Source: a virus. Taken from it: a DNA stretch of 23,082 nt. Below the pieces are notes generated by a model. It searched no databases. It was given only the letters and a program-made list of their open reading frames with translations, and was not told the DNA's origin. The stretch spans positions 1 to 23,082 of the IMG/VR virus record IMGVR_UViG_3300049893_002228; one strand, 5' to 3'. This document shows, piece by piece, positions 7,201 to 15,124 of the stretch. Position 1 is the first letter of the stretch. Each line of letters begins with the position of its first letter. The position numbers and the translations under genes were made by a program.

Positions 7201-7431
7201 ATGACACAAAGAAAAAAACCCGAAGAAAATCTCTCCAACGTTTGGTATCTTGTTGAGCCAACAGCAGATCCTAAACAATCACTTGCAGATTTTTGTAATA
7301 TATCAGATACATTACAGGATGCTTGTTTACGAGAAATTGAAAATAGTGGTAAATTCGATAATAAATTATATGCTTTTAAAATTGAATTAATGGGAGAGGT
7401 TATACAAAAAATAGAAATAAAAAAATCATGA
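7201..7431 (+). CDS. Hypothetical protein, 76 aa
   Basis: Begins after a short AT-rich leader (aataattATG). Basic N-terminus (TQRKKPEENL), a middle with SLADFCNISDTLQDACLREI likely forming two helices, and a basic end (KIEIKKS). Not recognised. The stop overlaps the next start as ATGA, so the two are translated together. Confidence 0.65.
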   Translation: MTQRKKPEENLSNVWYLVEPTADPKQSLADFCNISDTLQDACLREIENSGKFDNKLYAFKIELMGEVIQKIEIKKS

Positions 7432-7649
7432 AAATAGAATTTATCGAAGAAATCAAATTTGGAAGAGACCCTTGGTATGAAATCAGAATAGATGGTTTTT
7501 ATAAATGGGGTTCTTTTCAGCGAGACCAAGCTGAAGCAATGTATGAAGGTCTTAAAAAAAATCCTAATATTATAATGGACAAAATAAATATTTTGAAATG
7601 TGAAGAAATTATCCTACCTTCGGAGGAAAATAAAACAGAGACCCCATGA
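7428..7649 (+). CDS. Hypothetical protein, 73 aa
   Basis: ATGA-coupled to both neighbours. The sequence starts with strands around FIEEIKFGRDPWYEIRIDGF and a helix QAEAMYEGLKKNP, a compact alpha/beta layout, then an acidic tail (SEENKTETP). No known family comes to mind. Coupling to the RecA-like ATPase gene downstream is its only functional hint. Confidence 0.65.
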   Translation: MKIEFIEEIKFGRDPWYEIRIDGFYKWGSFQRDQAEAMYEGLKKNPNIIMDKINILKCEEIILPSEENKTETP

Positions 7650-8467
7650 GTACAGCAATAATATTACCGGACGAAATTACAGAAGTTACCAGTACAAATC
7701 CAAGAGACCTTGTAATAGTTAGTATCCCAAAGATGGGAAAAGGAACCATCCTTGGAGATTTGACTAGAAAGAAGAATGCTCTAGTTTTTGATTTGGAAAA
7801 GGGTGGATATGAATATATTCCAGCCAGAAAACTTTCCACTTATACATCTCAGGAGACCACAAGATGGGAGGCTTTTCAAAATTATCTGAAATATAGAAAA
7901 GCCCTTCTTGATCAAAAAGGTAAATATGACTTTTTGATTATTGATAACATAACAGACTTAGATGACCTTTCTGAGATAGGAGGTACATTGGCTTATATGA
8001 ATTCTGTGATTGGTAAGAAATTTAATAGAAAGGGTGGAGTACCTGATGGAGAGAAACTTGAATATGGAGACCCAGAATGGAAATCTGTTTTGACACTCCC
8101 AGAAGGTGCAGGGTATTATCATACCAGACAATGGTTTCTTCAGCAGATAGATATATTCAGACAAATAGCTCCTTATAGAATTTATGCCGCCCACATTGTA
8201 GATAAATATATAAAAGACAATGGTAAAGAAGAGGTGGTGGGTAGTGAAATTGCCCTAACTGGCAGACTTAAAACCATATTTGCTTCTAAAGTGACAGCAC
8301 TTGCTAAACTTTCGGCAGATGGTGATGAGCGCTATCTGAATTTTGATGTGCTTAACGACAGCATCATTGCTGGCAGCAGAGCCCCTCATTTAAAAGGCAG
8401 AATACTCATTTCTAAAATGGGTGAAGATGGAGTGGTTGAAACATTTTGGGATAAAATATATACTTAA
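7646..8467 (+). CDS. RecA-like P-loop ATPase (Sak4-like)
   Basis: A single-domain RecA-fold ATPase of the kind phages use for annealing or recombination together with an SSB. The P-loop is SIPKMGKGT (residues 26-34, K32): the first Gly of the classic GxxxxGKT is Ser and a Gly intervenes before the Thr, so it is degenerate but recognisable. Walker B is FLIIDNITD (D100), followed by an acidic DLDDL. The middle holds a mobile-looking stretch (GKKFNRKGGVPDGEKLEYGD) and then AAHIVDKYI, the strand that carries the sensor in this fold. Its place directly before a probable SSB gene matches the Sak4/SSB pairing known in phages. The fold is solid; the recombinase role is inferred. Confidence 0.75.
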   Translation: MSTAIILPDEITEVTSTNPRDLVIVSIPKMGKGTILGDLTRKKNALVFDLEKGGYEYIPARKLSTYTSQETTRWEAFQNYLKYRKALLDQKGKYDFLIIDNITDLDDLSEIGGTLAYMNSVIGKKFNRKGGVPDGEKLEYGDPEWKSVLTLPEGAGYYHTRQWFLQQIDIFRQIAPYRIYAAHIVDKYIKDNGKEEVVGSEIALTGRLKTIFASKVTALAKLSADGDERYLNFDVLNDSIIAGSRAPHLKGRILISKMGEDGVVETFWDKIYT

Positions 8468-8480
8468 TAACTTTAAATTT
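8445..8480 (+). promoter_or_regulatory. Near-consensus promoter and TAACTTTAAATTT leader
   Basis: TTTG at 8445-8448, 19 bases, then TAACTTTA at 8468-8475, one base off the TAnnTTTG consensus. The longer string TAACTTTAAATTT (8468-8480) recurs as TAACTTTAAATCT at 8713-8725 and, with extra bases, at 20086-20100, each 7-8 bases before an ATG. It may be a promoter, a translation leader, or both; only this copy has a -33 box. Confidence 0.35.
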
Positions 8481-8487
8481 AAAAATT

Positions 8488-8703
8488 ATGTATACAGCAG
8501 AAGCTAAAGACCTCAAAGAGGAACTTTTTGAAATCGTAACACTAATCGAAACTCATTTGTATGCAAATGAGGAACAAGATGAAATGAGTCTTTATGAAAA
8601 GTTTAAAATTGCATTAGAAATGCAATATAATAGACTTTATATGGAAGCAAATAATCTTGGGAAAGGAGAACCTTCAGCATTGGAGAAATTAAGTCGTCGC
8701 TAA
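8488..8703 (+). CDS. Small helical protein, 71 aa
   Basis: Follows the TAACTTTAAATTT leader by 7 bases. The protein is acidic and nearly all helical (EAKDLKEELFEIVTLIETHL, then MSLYEKFKIALEMQYNRLYM), suggesting a small helical bundle, with a basic end (LEKLSRR). No family recognised. It lies between the RecA-like ATPase and the SSB and would be made in step with them. Confidence 0.7.
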   Translation: MYTAEAKDLKEELFEIVTLIETHLYANEEQDEMSLYEKFKIALEMQYNRLYMEANNLGKGEPSALEKLSRR

Positions 8704-8733
8704 AATTAATAATAACTTTAAATCTAAAAACAC

Positions 8734-9603
8734 ATGAGTAGTGCAACAATTGGTGGTAAAAAACGAGAAAGCCTTGGTGAATTTTCAAAAAAAGTAGGTT
8801 TATTTGAAGCAAAGGTGGTTGCTATCAATCCTAATGCAGAACAATACAAAGATGTATTGGGATTTGAACTGAAAGAAGATAGCAAAGCTACAGAGTATCT
8901 GGGAGAATCAAAAGAGGGCAATACACAACTTCGTATTGATGTATGGCTTGAAGAAATCAAGACAAAAGAGAAATTCAAACTTGTATTCTTTCTTGAGGAC
9001 AAACTGAAATCCAACAAAGATGGTTCTAAGCAGCAATATATAAATGCTGTAGGTACATGTTCTTGGGCAGATGATCCAAATAATCTTCCTGCGTGGTTCA
9101 CAGCCCGTGAATATCGTGAGGCTTATGTTGGTGAAGAAGAGTTGTATAATTTCCTTCGTGTATGGCTTAGTAATCTTGACACCCGTGCTGCAGAGTCAGT
9201 GCTGTATGTTGAGTGGAAAAAGTTGATGAAAGGGAATGTTTCAGACCTTCAGAATCAAATTGACGGTGAATGGTGTGATAATGTCGTGGCTCTTGCAACA
9301 ATTAAAACTGTTGTAAAAGATGAAGAAACCAAAGAATATCAATCTATTTACAATAGAGGGTTTCTGTATCCGGGAGCAATAAAGCATTTCCGTTTGGTAG
9401 ATTATAGCAATGCTTCTGTATTGGAAGGTCTCAGGCGTAAGAAACCTAAAGACCTAAAACCCCATGAAAGGTTTGTTGTAAATGTTACAGGAGAATATGG
9501 TGTAAAGGATTTTTACATTCTCAAAGAACTGAAGGAATATGACCCCAGTGAAAACTTTGTATCTTCAGATGCCCCTATTGCAGATGGAGATCCTAGTTAC
9601 TGA
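8734..9603 (+). CDS. Probable single-stranded DNA-binding protein
   Basis: A 289-residue protein in the position where phages of this type carry their SSB: after the RecA-like ATPase and before the primase. It has an OB-fold-like run of strands (KVGLFEAKVVAINPN, QLRIDVWLEE, EKFKLVFFLED, QYINAVGTCSWADD), a Trp/aromatic-rich middle and an acidic, disordered C-terminus (SSDAPIADGDPSY), the hallmark of SSBs whose tail contacts polymerase and helicase. The second half (GEWCDNVVALATIKTVV) could be a second beta domain. The start follows the TAACTTTAAATCT leader by 8 bases, and a strong terminator follows the stop. The function is inferred from layout and tail, not from a diagnostic motif. Confidence 0.6.
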   Translation: MSSATIGGKKRESLGEFSKKVGLFEAKVVAINPNAEQYKDVLGFELKEDSKATEYLGESKEGNTQLRIDVWLEEIKTKEKFKLVFFLEDKLKSNKDGSKQQYINAVGTCSWADDPNNLPAWFTAREYREAYVGEEELYNFLRVWLSNLDTRAAESVLYVEWKKLMKGNVSDLQNQIDGEWCDNVVALATIKTVVKDEETKEYQSIYNRGFLYPGAIKHFRLVDYSNASVLEGLRRKKPKDLKPHERFVVNVTGEYGVKDFYILKELKEYDPSENFVSSDAPIADGDPSY

Positions 9604-9618
9604 TTAGTTCATGAATGA

Positions 9619-9656
9619 TAGCTCCTCTGTATAATGCAGGGGAGCTATTTTTATTT
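9619..9656 (+). terminator. Rho-independent terminator after the SSB gene
   Basis: TAGCTCCTCTG (9619-9629) pairs with CAGGGGAGCTA (9637-9647), an 11-bp stem with one G-T pair and a 7-base loop, then TTTTTATTT. It ends the helicase-SSB block; the primase ATG is only 10 bases further on. Confidence 0.85.
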
Positions 9657-9665
9657 ACATACATT

Positions 9666-10667
9666 ATGATAACGGGAAGAAGAAAAATAGAACTTACATT
9701 CGATACAATTCTGCAGAGAATAACAGAATATGACATATTCAGATATTATATTCCCGACAAAACTTGGAAGATAAATAAGCCCATACTTTCCCCCTTGAGG
9801 AATGAGAAGAATCCCTCATTTGTAATAGGTAATAGGAGCGGTAAATTGAAATTCATAGACTTTGGAACAGGTGTTCGTGGGGACGCATTTACATTTGTAA
9901 AGCTTCTCTATAATATGCCAAGTATGGCAGATGTCCTGCTTCTGATAGACAAGGATTTCCAATTAGGCATTTCTGAAGGAGAATTAAAGGATGATTATAA
10001 GAAAATAACATCCACTTATTCCCAGCCAGAGGATGTGGGAAAACGATATTCCCTCATTCAGGTGATTACCAGAAAATTTACAAAAGAGGAGCTTGATTAT
10101 TGGAATCAATATTATCAGGATATAGAAGATCTCAAGAAAGAACATGTATATTCGGTGAAGAAGGTTTTCCTGAATAAAAAACTTTTCACACTGAGTGATA
10201 CGGAATTGAGGTTTGGTTATTTCTATGATGGATATTGGAAGATTTACAGACCTTTTGCAGGAAAGAAAAATAAATGGGTGCCCAACAATGTTCCTATTAC
10301 AGAAATGGATGGTAAGGAAAACATTATAAATTGCGATGTAGCCTTCATAAATAAGAGTAAGAAGGATTATATGGTGATGAAGAAGGTGTTCCCCTGTTCA
10401 TGTGCTGTACAGAATGAAAGTGTAGGATGTTTTTCAAGTGAAAATGTGGAGTTTATAAAAGCCAATTCAGACAGACAAATCCTATCTTTTGACAGTGATG
10501 TTCCCGGAGTGAAAAGTAGTCAACAAATCACAGAATTATTTGGTTTTGGCTATTGTAATGTTCCAAGGGAATATTTAAGTGAAGATATAAAAGACTGGGC
10601 AGACTTGGCTAAAAAATATGGACTTCAGAGAATTGAGGAAATTCTTAAACAAAAACAATTGTTATGA
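9666..10667 (+). CDS. DnaG-type DNA primase
   Basis: Makes RNA primers for lagging-strand synthesis. The N-terminal part contains SPLRNEKNPSF (residues 42-52), the counterpart of the CPFHNEKTPSF motif in the zinc-binding domain of DnaG, but without the zinc cysteines, followed by FIDFGTGVRGDAFTF. A TOPRIM-like catalytic domain lies near the C-terminus: LSFDSDVPGVK with D276 and D278, then KDWAD (309-313). I chose ATG 9666; an in-frame ATG at 9615 would place the terminator hairpin inside the gene and adds residues that do not fit the family. The 333-residue length is short for DnaG because the helicase-binding domain is missing. Confidence 0.8.
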   Translation: MITGRRKIELTFDTILQRITEYDIFRYYIPDKTWKINKPILSPLRNEKNPSFVIGNRSGKLKFIDFGTGVRGDAFTFVKLLYNMPSMADVLLLIDKDFQLGISEGELKDDYKKITSTYSQPEDVGKRYSLIQVITRKFTKEELDYWNQYYQDIEDLKKEHVYSVKKVFLNKKLFTLSDTELRFGYFYDGYWKIYRPFAGKKNKWVPNNVPITEMDGKENIINCDVAFINKSKKDYMVMKKVFPCSCAVQNESVGCFSSENVEFIKANSDRQILSFDSDVPGVKSSQQITELFGFGYCNVPREYLSEDIKDWADLAKKYGLQRIEEILKQKQLL

Positions 10668-10834
10668 TACAAAGACCTAATAACGAAGAAGATTTAATAG
10701 ATGCTATTTATGAAGAAACAGAATGTCTTTCTACAACAGAATATGATGAGGTGGAATGCATTAGTATTGAAAATCTTGAAGGTATTCTCAGTAAATTCTT
10801 TAATAAAACAATAAAACTTAAAAAAGATGTGTAG
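10664..10834 (+). CDS. Small acidic protein, 56 aa
   Basis: Starts by an ATGA overlap with the primase stop and ends 8 bases inside the next gene, so it is well bracketed by coupling. It is strongly acidic at first (NNEEDLIDAIYEETE, then EYDEVEC) and turns basic at the end (FFNKTIKLKKD). Probably helical. Not recognised. Acidic mini-proteins beside phage replication genes can act as DNA mimics or adaptors, but there is no motif here to support that. Confidence 0.65.
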   Translation: MIQRPNNEEDLIDAIYEETECLSTTEYDEVECISIENLEGILSKFFNKTIKLKKDV

Positions 10835-11642
10835 AGCAGATTACAATGTAACAAGGCGTGAACTGGTTGATGTTAAACTGCCTGAACAAACTCGTACATA
10901 TAAACCTATTAGTCATGCACAATTGATTGATTTGACACTCACTAGTGTTGAGCAAGCTGGATTTACAGTGGAAAGTGAAAAATATACAGCGGCTGTAGAT
11001 GGTCAGATTGCTAACGGTAGATACATAATTGGCAATGTTGCAGATAGTGAAATGAAGCTTGAGGTGGGCTGGCAGAACAGCTATAATAAAATGGTCAGCC
11101 TGAAATTCGCTCTTGGTACAAGAATTTTGATTTGTCAAAATGGTTGTGTATCAGGGGATTATGGCGCCTTCAAGAAAAAACATATGGGTGAGGTGCAAAC
11201 TTTCACTCCCTCTGCAATTACAGAATATATTAAACAAGCAGGAGAGGTGTTTCAGAAAATCCAAAAAGACAGGGATGCAATGAAACAAGTTCATGTTGAT
11301 AAACGCACTGCAGCAGAGCTTGTTGGCAGACTCTTTATTGAAGAGGAGATGATCAACACCATGCAGTTGAATATCATTGCCAAGGAACTAGCAAGTCCTA
11401 CATTTGATTATGGTGCTCCTGACAGCATGTGGCAACTCTATCAGTTCACTACATATGCTATGAAAGGTCTTCATCCGGCAAGCTGGATGGATAGCCATAT
11501 TGATGCACATGATTTCTTCACAAAAGCATCAGGAATTGTTGTCCCCAAGAATGAGGGTATTGTTTTATCTGCTCCTCCGGAAGAATCTGGTGTGCTGGAA
11601 CAACTGTCGATGAGATTTCCTGATGCAGTAGAAATTGAATAA
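10827..11642 (+). CDS. DUF932-like phage/plasmid protein
   Basis: Resembles the DUF932 family (phage/plasmid-like protein), whose biochemical role is not established. The recognisable core is at residues 84-110: NSYNKMVSLKFALGTRILIC followed by QNGCVSG, matching the family's pattern of a repeated SL.. strand, a conserved C.NG and a following Gly. The region before it (SHAQLIDLTLTSVEQAGFTV) also fits the family N-terminus. The second half is helical with several Trp residues (MWQLYQFTTY, LHPASWMDSH). Its first 8 bases overlap the preceding small gene. Family members commonly sit near replication or recombination genes in phages and plasmids. Confidence 0.7.
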   Translation: MCRADYNVTRRELVDVKLPEQTRTYKPISHAQLIDLTLTSVEQAGFTVESEKYTAAVDGQIANGRYIIGNVADSEMKLEVGWQNSYNKMVSLKFALGTRILICQNGCVSGDYGAFKKKHMGEVQTFTPSAITEYIKQAGEVFQKIQKDRDAMKQVHVDKRTAAELVGRLFIEEEMINTMQLNIIAKELASPTFDYGAPDSMWQLYQFTTYAMKGLHPASWMDSHIDAHDFFTKASGIVVPKNEGIVLSAPPEESGVLEQLSMRFPDAVEIE

Positions 11643-11644
11643 TT

Positions 11645-12364
11645 ATGAAATGGGAAAGTTTTGCAGAACAATTTGATGAAAGTTGGCATGAGAAAATCAG
11701 GCCATTTATTGAAAGTGAGGAGTGTGATAAAATCTATGCAAAGCTGAAAAGTTTGGGAAGAAGGGGCGTGAAAATCGCCCCTCTTTCTTTCCAAACCTTC
11801 AGGGCTTTTAGAGAAACTCCTCTTTACAGATTGAAGGTGGTGATGATGGGAATGGCTCCCTATCACACATTCATGAACGGACTACCTGTGGCAGATGGTT
11901 TATTAATGGGATGTTCTGTAACAGGAAAATTACAACCATCTCTTGATCAGTTCTATGGAGCTTTGGAAAGAGAGCTATACGATGGGTTACAATTAAATGC
12001 TCCCAAGCATTCAGATGTTTCATATTTGGCTAATCAGGGAGTGTTGATGTTAAATGCTTCTCTTACAGTGGAAAAGGATAAACCGGGTTCACATATTCCT
12101 TTATGGGAACCATTCATCAAATATCTATTTGAAGAGATAATTAATGTCACAGGTGTACCGATTATATTCCTTGGCAAGGATGCTGCTAAATATCAAAAAT
12201 ACACAGCTCCTATGACTTGGACATTCACACTCTCTCATCCTGCCAGTGCTGCATATAAGCATACGGAATGGGATTCAGAAGGAGTGTTTAAAAAAATAAA
12301 TATGATTATTAAACAAAACAATAATCTTGAAATCGACTGGTTGGACGTAGAACCACCATTTTAA
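11645..12364 (+). CDS. Uracil-DNA glycosylase homologue, family 1 fold
   Basis: Homologous to family 1 uracil-DNA glycosylase, which removes uracil from DNA. The motifs are in order: GMAPYH at residues 69-74 (family GQDPYH), PSLDQFYGALEREL at 98-111 (PSLxNIYKEL), LMLNASLTV at 134-142 with the uracil-contacting N137, and SHPAS at 197-201 with H198 in place of HPSPLS. The unusual point is A71: the family's water-activating Asp is Ala. GxAP recalls families 4 and 5, yet the following YH and the PSL helix are family 1. It may be a weak or altered enzyme, or a non-catalytic DNA-binding protein. It starts 3 bases after the DUF932 gene. Confidence 0.8.
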   Translation: MKWESFAEQFDESWHEKIRPFIESEECDKIYAKLKSLGRRGVKIAPLSFQTFRAFRETPLYRLKVVMMGMAPYHTFMNGLPVADGLLMGCSVTGKLQPSLDQFYGALERELYDGLQLNAPKHSDVSYLANQGVLMLNASLTVEKDKPGSHIPLWEPFIKYLFEEIINVTGVPIIFLGKDAAKYQKYTAPMTWTFTLSHPASAAYKHTEWDSEGVFKKINMIIKQNNNLEIDWLDVEPPF

Positions 12365-12366
12365 TT

Positions 12367-12753
12367 ATGGACACTAGATATGGAGGAGAACTGCAAATAG
12401 GAGATTTTATAGCAGTGGCATACAGTAACACTTTTTCATTCGGATGGTATGTTGGAAGTGGAAAAGGAACTATTCAATTTGTTGATGTACATGGACCAGC
12501 TAGTGCATGGCACATTTATGAACGTTGGAAAGCAGGAGAATTAATTGGTCATTGGTATTCCAAGAGATTTGCAAAAGATGGATTTACATTCAAGCTGCTT
12601 TATAAAAATTATGTACTTGGAGATAAGGTTGATGAAGGAAGGCGTGTAATTAAAATTGAAGATCCTGAAAGCATATTTACAAATGCTGGAGATTTGGAAG
12701 AATACAAGAAATCAAAAGAAGCTTTAATTTACATTAAATTTTTAGACAAATGA
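12367..12753 (+). CDS. Hypothetical protein, 128 aa
   Basis: Lies between the UDG and rIIA-like genes and is ATGA-coupled to the latter. The N-terminal half is beta-rich with many aromatics (LQIGDFIAVAYSNTFSFGWY), then ASAWHIYERWKAGELIGHWY. The strand-turn-strand pattern GDFIAVAYSN...GWYVGSGKG resembles a small SH3-like barrel. The C-terminal half is charged with a final strand (ALIYIKFLDK). No family recognised. Coupling with the rIIA-like gene could mean a shared process. Confidence 0.7.
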   Translation: MDTRYGGELQIGDFIAVAYSNTFSFGWYVGSGKGTIQFVDVHGPASAWHIYERWKAGELIGHWYSKRFAKDGFTFKLLYKNYVLGDKVDEGRRVIKIEDPESIFTNAGDLEEYKKSKEALIYIKFLDK

Positions 12754-15074
12754 TCTTTAAACAACAAACGGAAGCAATTATTGAACAAAATGGAGAATTT
12801 CAGGAGTCTATTAAAATGTCTCTTGACATGGACTCTGCTCAGGTGCTGATGCAAATCCTGAGTAAGAATTTATATTCTGAACCAATAGGTTCCACAATCA
12901 GAGAAACTGTAAGTAATGCACTGGATAGTCATAGGAAGGCAAATGTTACAGAACCCGTGATTGTAACATGCAAACCCAATAAGGATGGTAATTATGAGTT
13001 TTCTGTAGAAGATTTTGGTATCGGTTTAGATGATAATGATGTTAGAAACATCATCAGTAAGTATGGTAAATCGACCAAAAGAGAAAGTGATGCAGAATTA
13101 GGAATGTACGGATTGGGTTTTAAATCACCCCTAGCGTATTCTTCATCTTTCTATTTTGTATGTAGAAAGGATGGAATGGAACGCAAATATATGATGTATG
13201 AAGGGGAAGATGTAAACACATTGGATTTGCTGTTTGAAGGACCCACATCTGAGAGAAATGGTGTAAAGGTGATTGTTCCTATTAAATATTATAATGTTGA
13301 TGAATTTAAGAGAAAGATAAAGGAACAACTTGCTTATTTTGAAAATGTCTTCTTTGATGTGGATGGTGTATCCAATGATTTTACAATAATCAGACATGAA
13401 GATTTCCAACATTCCACTCTTTCAGAAGATGCATATGTTCATATTTGTCTGGATGATGTTTATTATCCATTGGATTATAATAAATTGGAAATCAAACAGA
13501 GAATTAATATTCCTATTGCTCTTAGATTCAGCTTAAGTGATGGACTCTATCCCACACCAAATAGGGAGGCGCTTCGTTACAATAGAGAGGTTAAAGATTT
13601 GATTCTCAATAAGTTGAAGAAGGTGGCAAATTATTTTGTCAATAAATATAATGAGGGGGTGACAGATACAGATGATCCTATAGTTGCTATTAAACACTAT
13701 AGGGGGCCCAATAAGATAATGGATAACCCATTTAAACCAGACTCATTATTGGATATCACGGAATTGTCAAAATATGCCACTGAGAAATTCAAGGAACCTA
13801 AGGTTACGGGTATTGATGTATTGAATCTTCAAGATTTATCCAGAAATATTGGATATATTCTTGGTGAATATGAAATTCTGTACGAGCTTAATGCAAAGAG
13901 AGTTAGACAAAGCTCCAGTTATTGGAGAGATTTATCATTTGAGAAAGCTATTTCAGAAACTGTATATATCTACACTCAGACTTTAAGCGCCTTGAAAAAG
14001 GATTATATTAAACATTTACATTCACTTATTCCAAAGAAGGGTTATTATTGGAGAACAGGATATATTATTAAGAAATCGAGATCTTATAAACTGGGTAGTA
14101 TAAGAAATCACGATGAAAAGACATATTGTACGATTCTTAAATTAGCTAAATATCCCAAAGACAAATGGAGGCAGGTGATTCAGGAATTTCAGTATATAGT
14201 GGGTAAAGTAACTTCTGAGTTTACAAATGTAGATGCTGAAGCAATTCCTGATGCATTCATTCAGGGAAGAAAGAAACCTAGAAAAGCTCCTATTAAGAAA
14301 GCAAAAATTGGAACAGATGGGAAAAGAAAGCTTAAATTAGAAGGAGAAATCATTTGCAAGGTGGGGCATGGAGTTGAAAGATATACAGGTAAGAATTGTA
14401 AATGGGTTAGCACTACATATAAGCTTTCGGATTTTCATAAAAATCCTTTTATTCTTGTCTATGGTAAATCTGAGAATGTTGAGAAAATGGATGAGCTGTA
14501 CAAGGGTTTTAATAGTCAAAGAGTAAAATTTGCAATTTTCTCTGAACGAGAGCTAAAGGTAGTGAAGGATATAAAATTACATAATTTAATCCCATTTGAA
14601 GAATTTATGAAAGGAAAAAATAAACCATTCCAAAGATTGGTAACCGCCTGTATAATAGATAAGCTTTCTGATGAACACAATTATGCTTTTAATTATTTTG
14701 ATAAGCTTTCTGACATCTCCACAGATTTACATGGTAAGATGAAGATTTTATATGAATATCACAATCAATATGGTTATAATTTCTCAGAAGAAATGAGAGA
14801 TTCGATAATAGAGCATGGTGAAGAGTTAAAGTGTTATGATACAACTATATATCATATTTATCTACAAGTGAAAGAAGTTCTTGAGAAATGTAAATTTCTA
14901 AATTGTCTGTTAAGACGATCTTTTTATGAAGAGGGGTTGAAGGAATGTATAATTGATTTATTCAAGTATTACAGATACAGAATAGATTGGAAACATTATA
15001 AAATCAAACTGAATGAAGAAACACCTTTAGAAGAAATACTCACTGAGGAAACAGTGGAACAACTTACAGATTGA
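12750..15074 (+). CDS. rIIA: rIIA-like GHKL (Hsp90-type) ATPase
   Basis: A 774-residue protein whose N-terminus is a GHKL ATPase fold: N-box RETVSNALDSH (51-61; E52, N56, D59), G1 box DFGIG (88-92), G2 box GMYGLGFKS (118-126). These match T4 rIIA, the membrane-associated partner of rIIB that affects lysis timing and overcomes exclusion by the lambda Rex system. The paired rIIB-like gene downstream strengthens the call. After about residue 300 the sequence is no longer recognisable; it has basic linkers (GRKKPRKAPIKKAKIG around 510-525) and long aromatic-charged helical stretches. The start is ATGA-coupled to the gene before. The ATPase domain is secure; the T4-like biology in a Bacteroidota host is inference. 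Confidence 0.8.
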   Translation: MIFKQQTEAIIEQNGEFQESIKMSLDMDSAQVLMQILSKNLYSEPIGSTIRETVSNALDSHRKANVTEPVIVTCKPNKDGNYEFSVEDFGIGLDDNDVRNIISKYGKSTKRESDAELGMYGLGFKSPLAYSSSFYFVCRKDGMERKYMMYEGEDVNTLDLLFEGPTSERNGVKVIVPIKYYNVDEFKRKIKEQLAYFENVFFDVDGVSNDFTIIRHEDFQHSTLSEDAYVHICLDDVYYPLDYNKLEIKQRINIPIALRFSLSDGLYPTPNREALRYNREVKDLILNKLKKVANYFVNKYNEGVTDTDDPIVAIKHYRGPNKIMDNPFKPDSLLDITELSKYATEKFKEPKVTGIDVLNLQDLSRNIGYILGEYEILYELNAKRVRQSSSYWRDLSFEKAISETVYIYTQTLSALKKDYIKHLHSLIPKKGYYWRTGYIIKKSRSYKLGSIRNHDEKTYCTILKLAKYPKDKWRQVIQEFQYIVGKVTSEFTNVDAEAIPDAFIQGRKKPRKAPIKKAKIGTDGKRKLKLEGEIICKVGHGVERYTGKNCKWVSTTYKLSDFHKNPFILVYGKSENVEKMDELYKGFNSQRVKFAIFSERELKVVKDIKLHNLIPFEEFMKGKNKPFQRLVTACIIDKLSDEHNYAFNYFDKLSDISTDLHGKMKILYEYHNQYGYNFSEEMRDSIIEHGEELKCYDTTIYHIYLQVKEVLEKCKFLNCLLRRSFYEEGLKECIIDLFKYYRYRIDWKHYKIKLNEETPLEEILTEETVEQLTD

Positions 15075-15078
15075 TAAT

Positions 15079-15104
15079 GGAGGGAAGCAATTCCCTCCTA
15101 TTTT
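15079..15104 (+). terminator. Terminator with GCAA tetraloop after rIIA-like gene
   Basis: GGAGGGAA (15079-15086) pairs perfectly with TTCCCTCC (15091-15098) around a GCAA loop, followed by TATTTT. It separates the rIIA-like gene from the rIIB-like gene, so the two may be expressed at different levels; the short T run may make it leaky. Confidence 0.75.
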
Positions 15105-15124
15105 AAAAATTTAAACAACAAAAA

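Noticed and set aside
9615-9665. Upstream ATG extending the primase by 17 residues
   Set aside because: The extension is the sequence of the terminator hairpin; ATG 9666 has the usual leader and fits the family.
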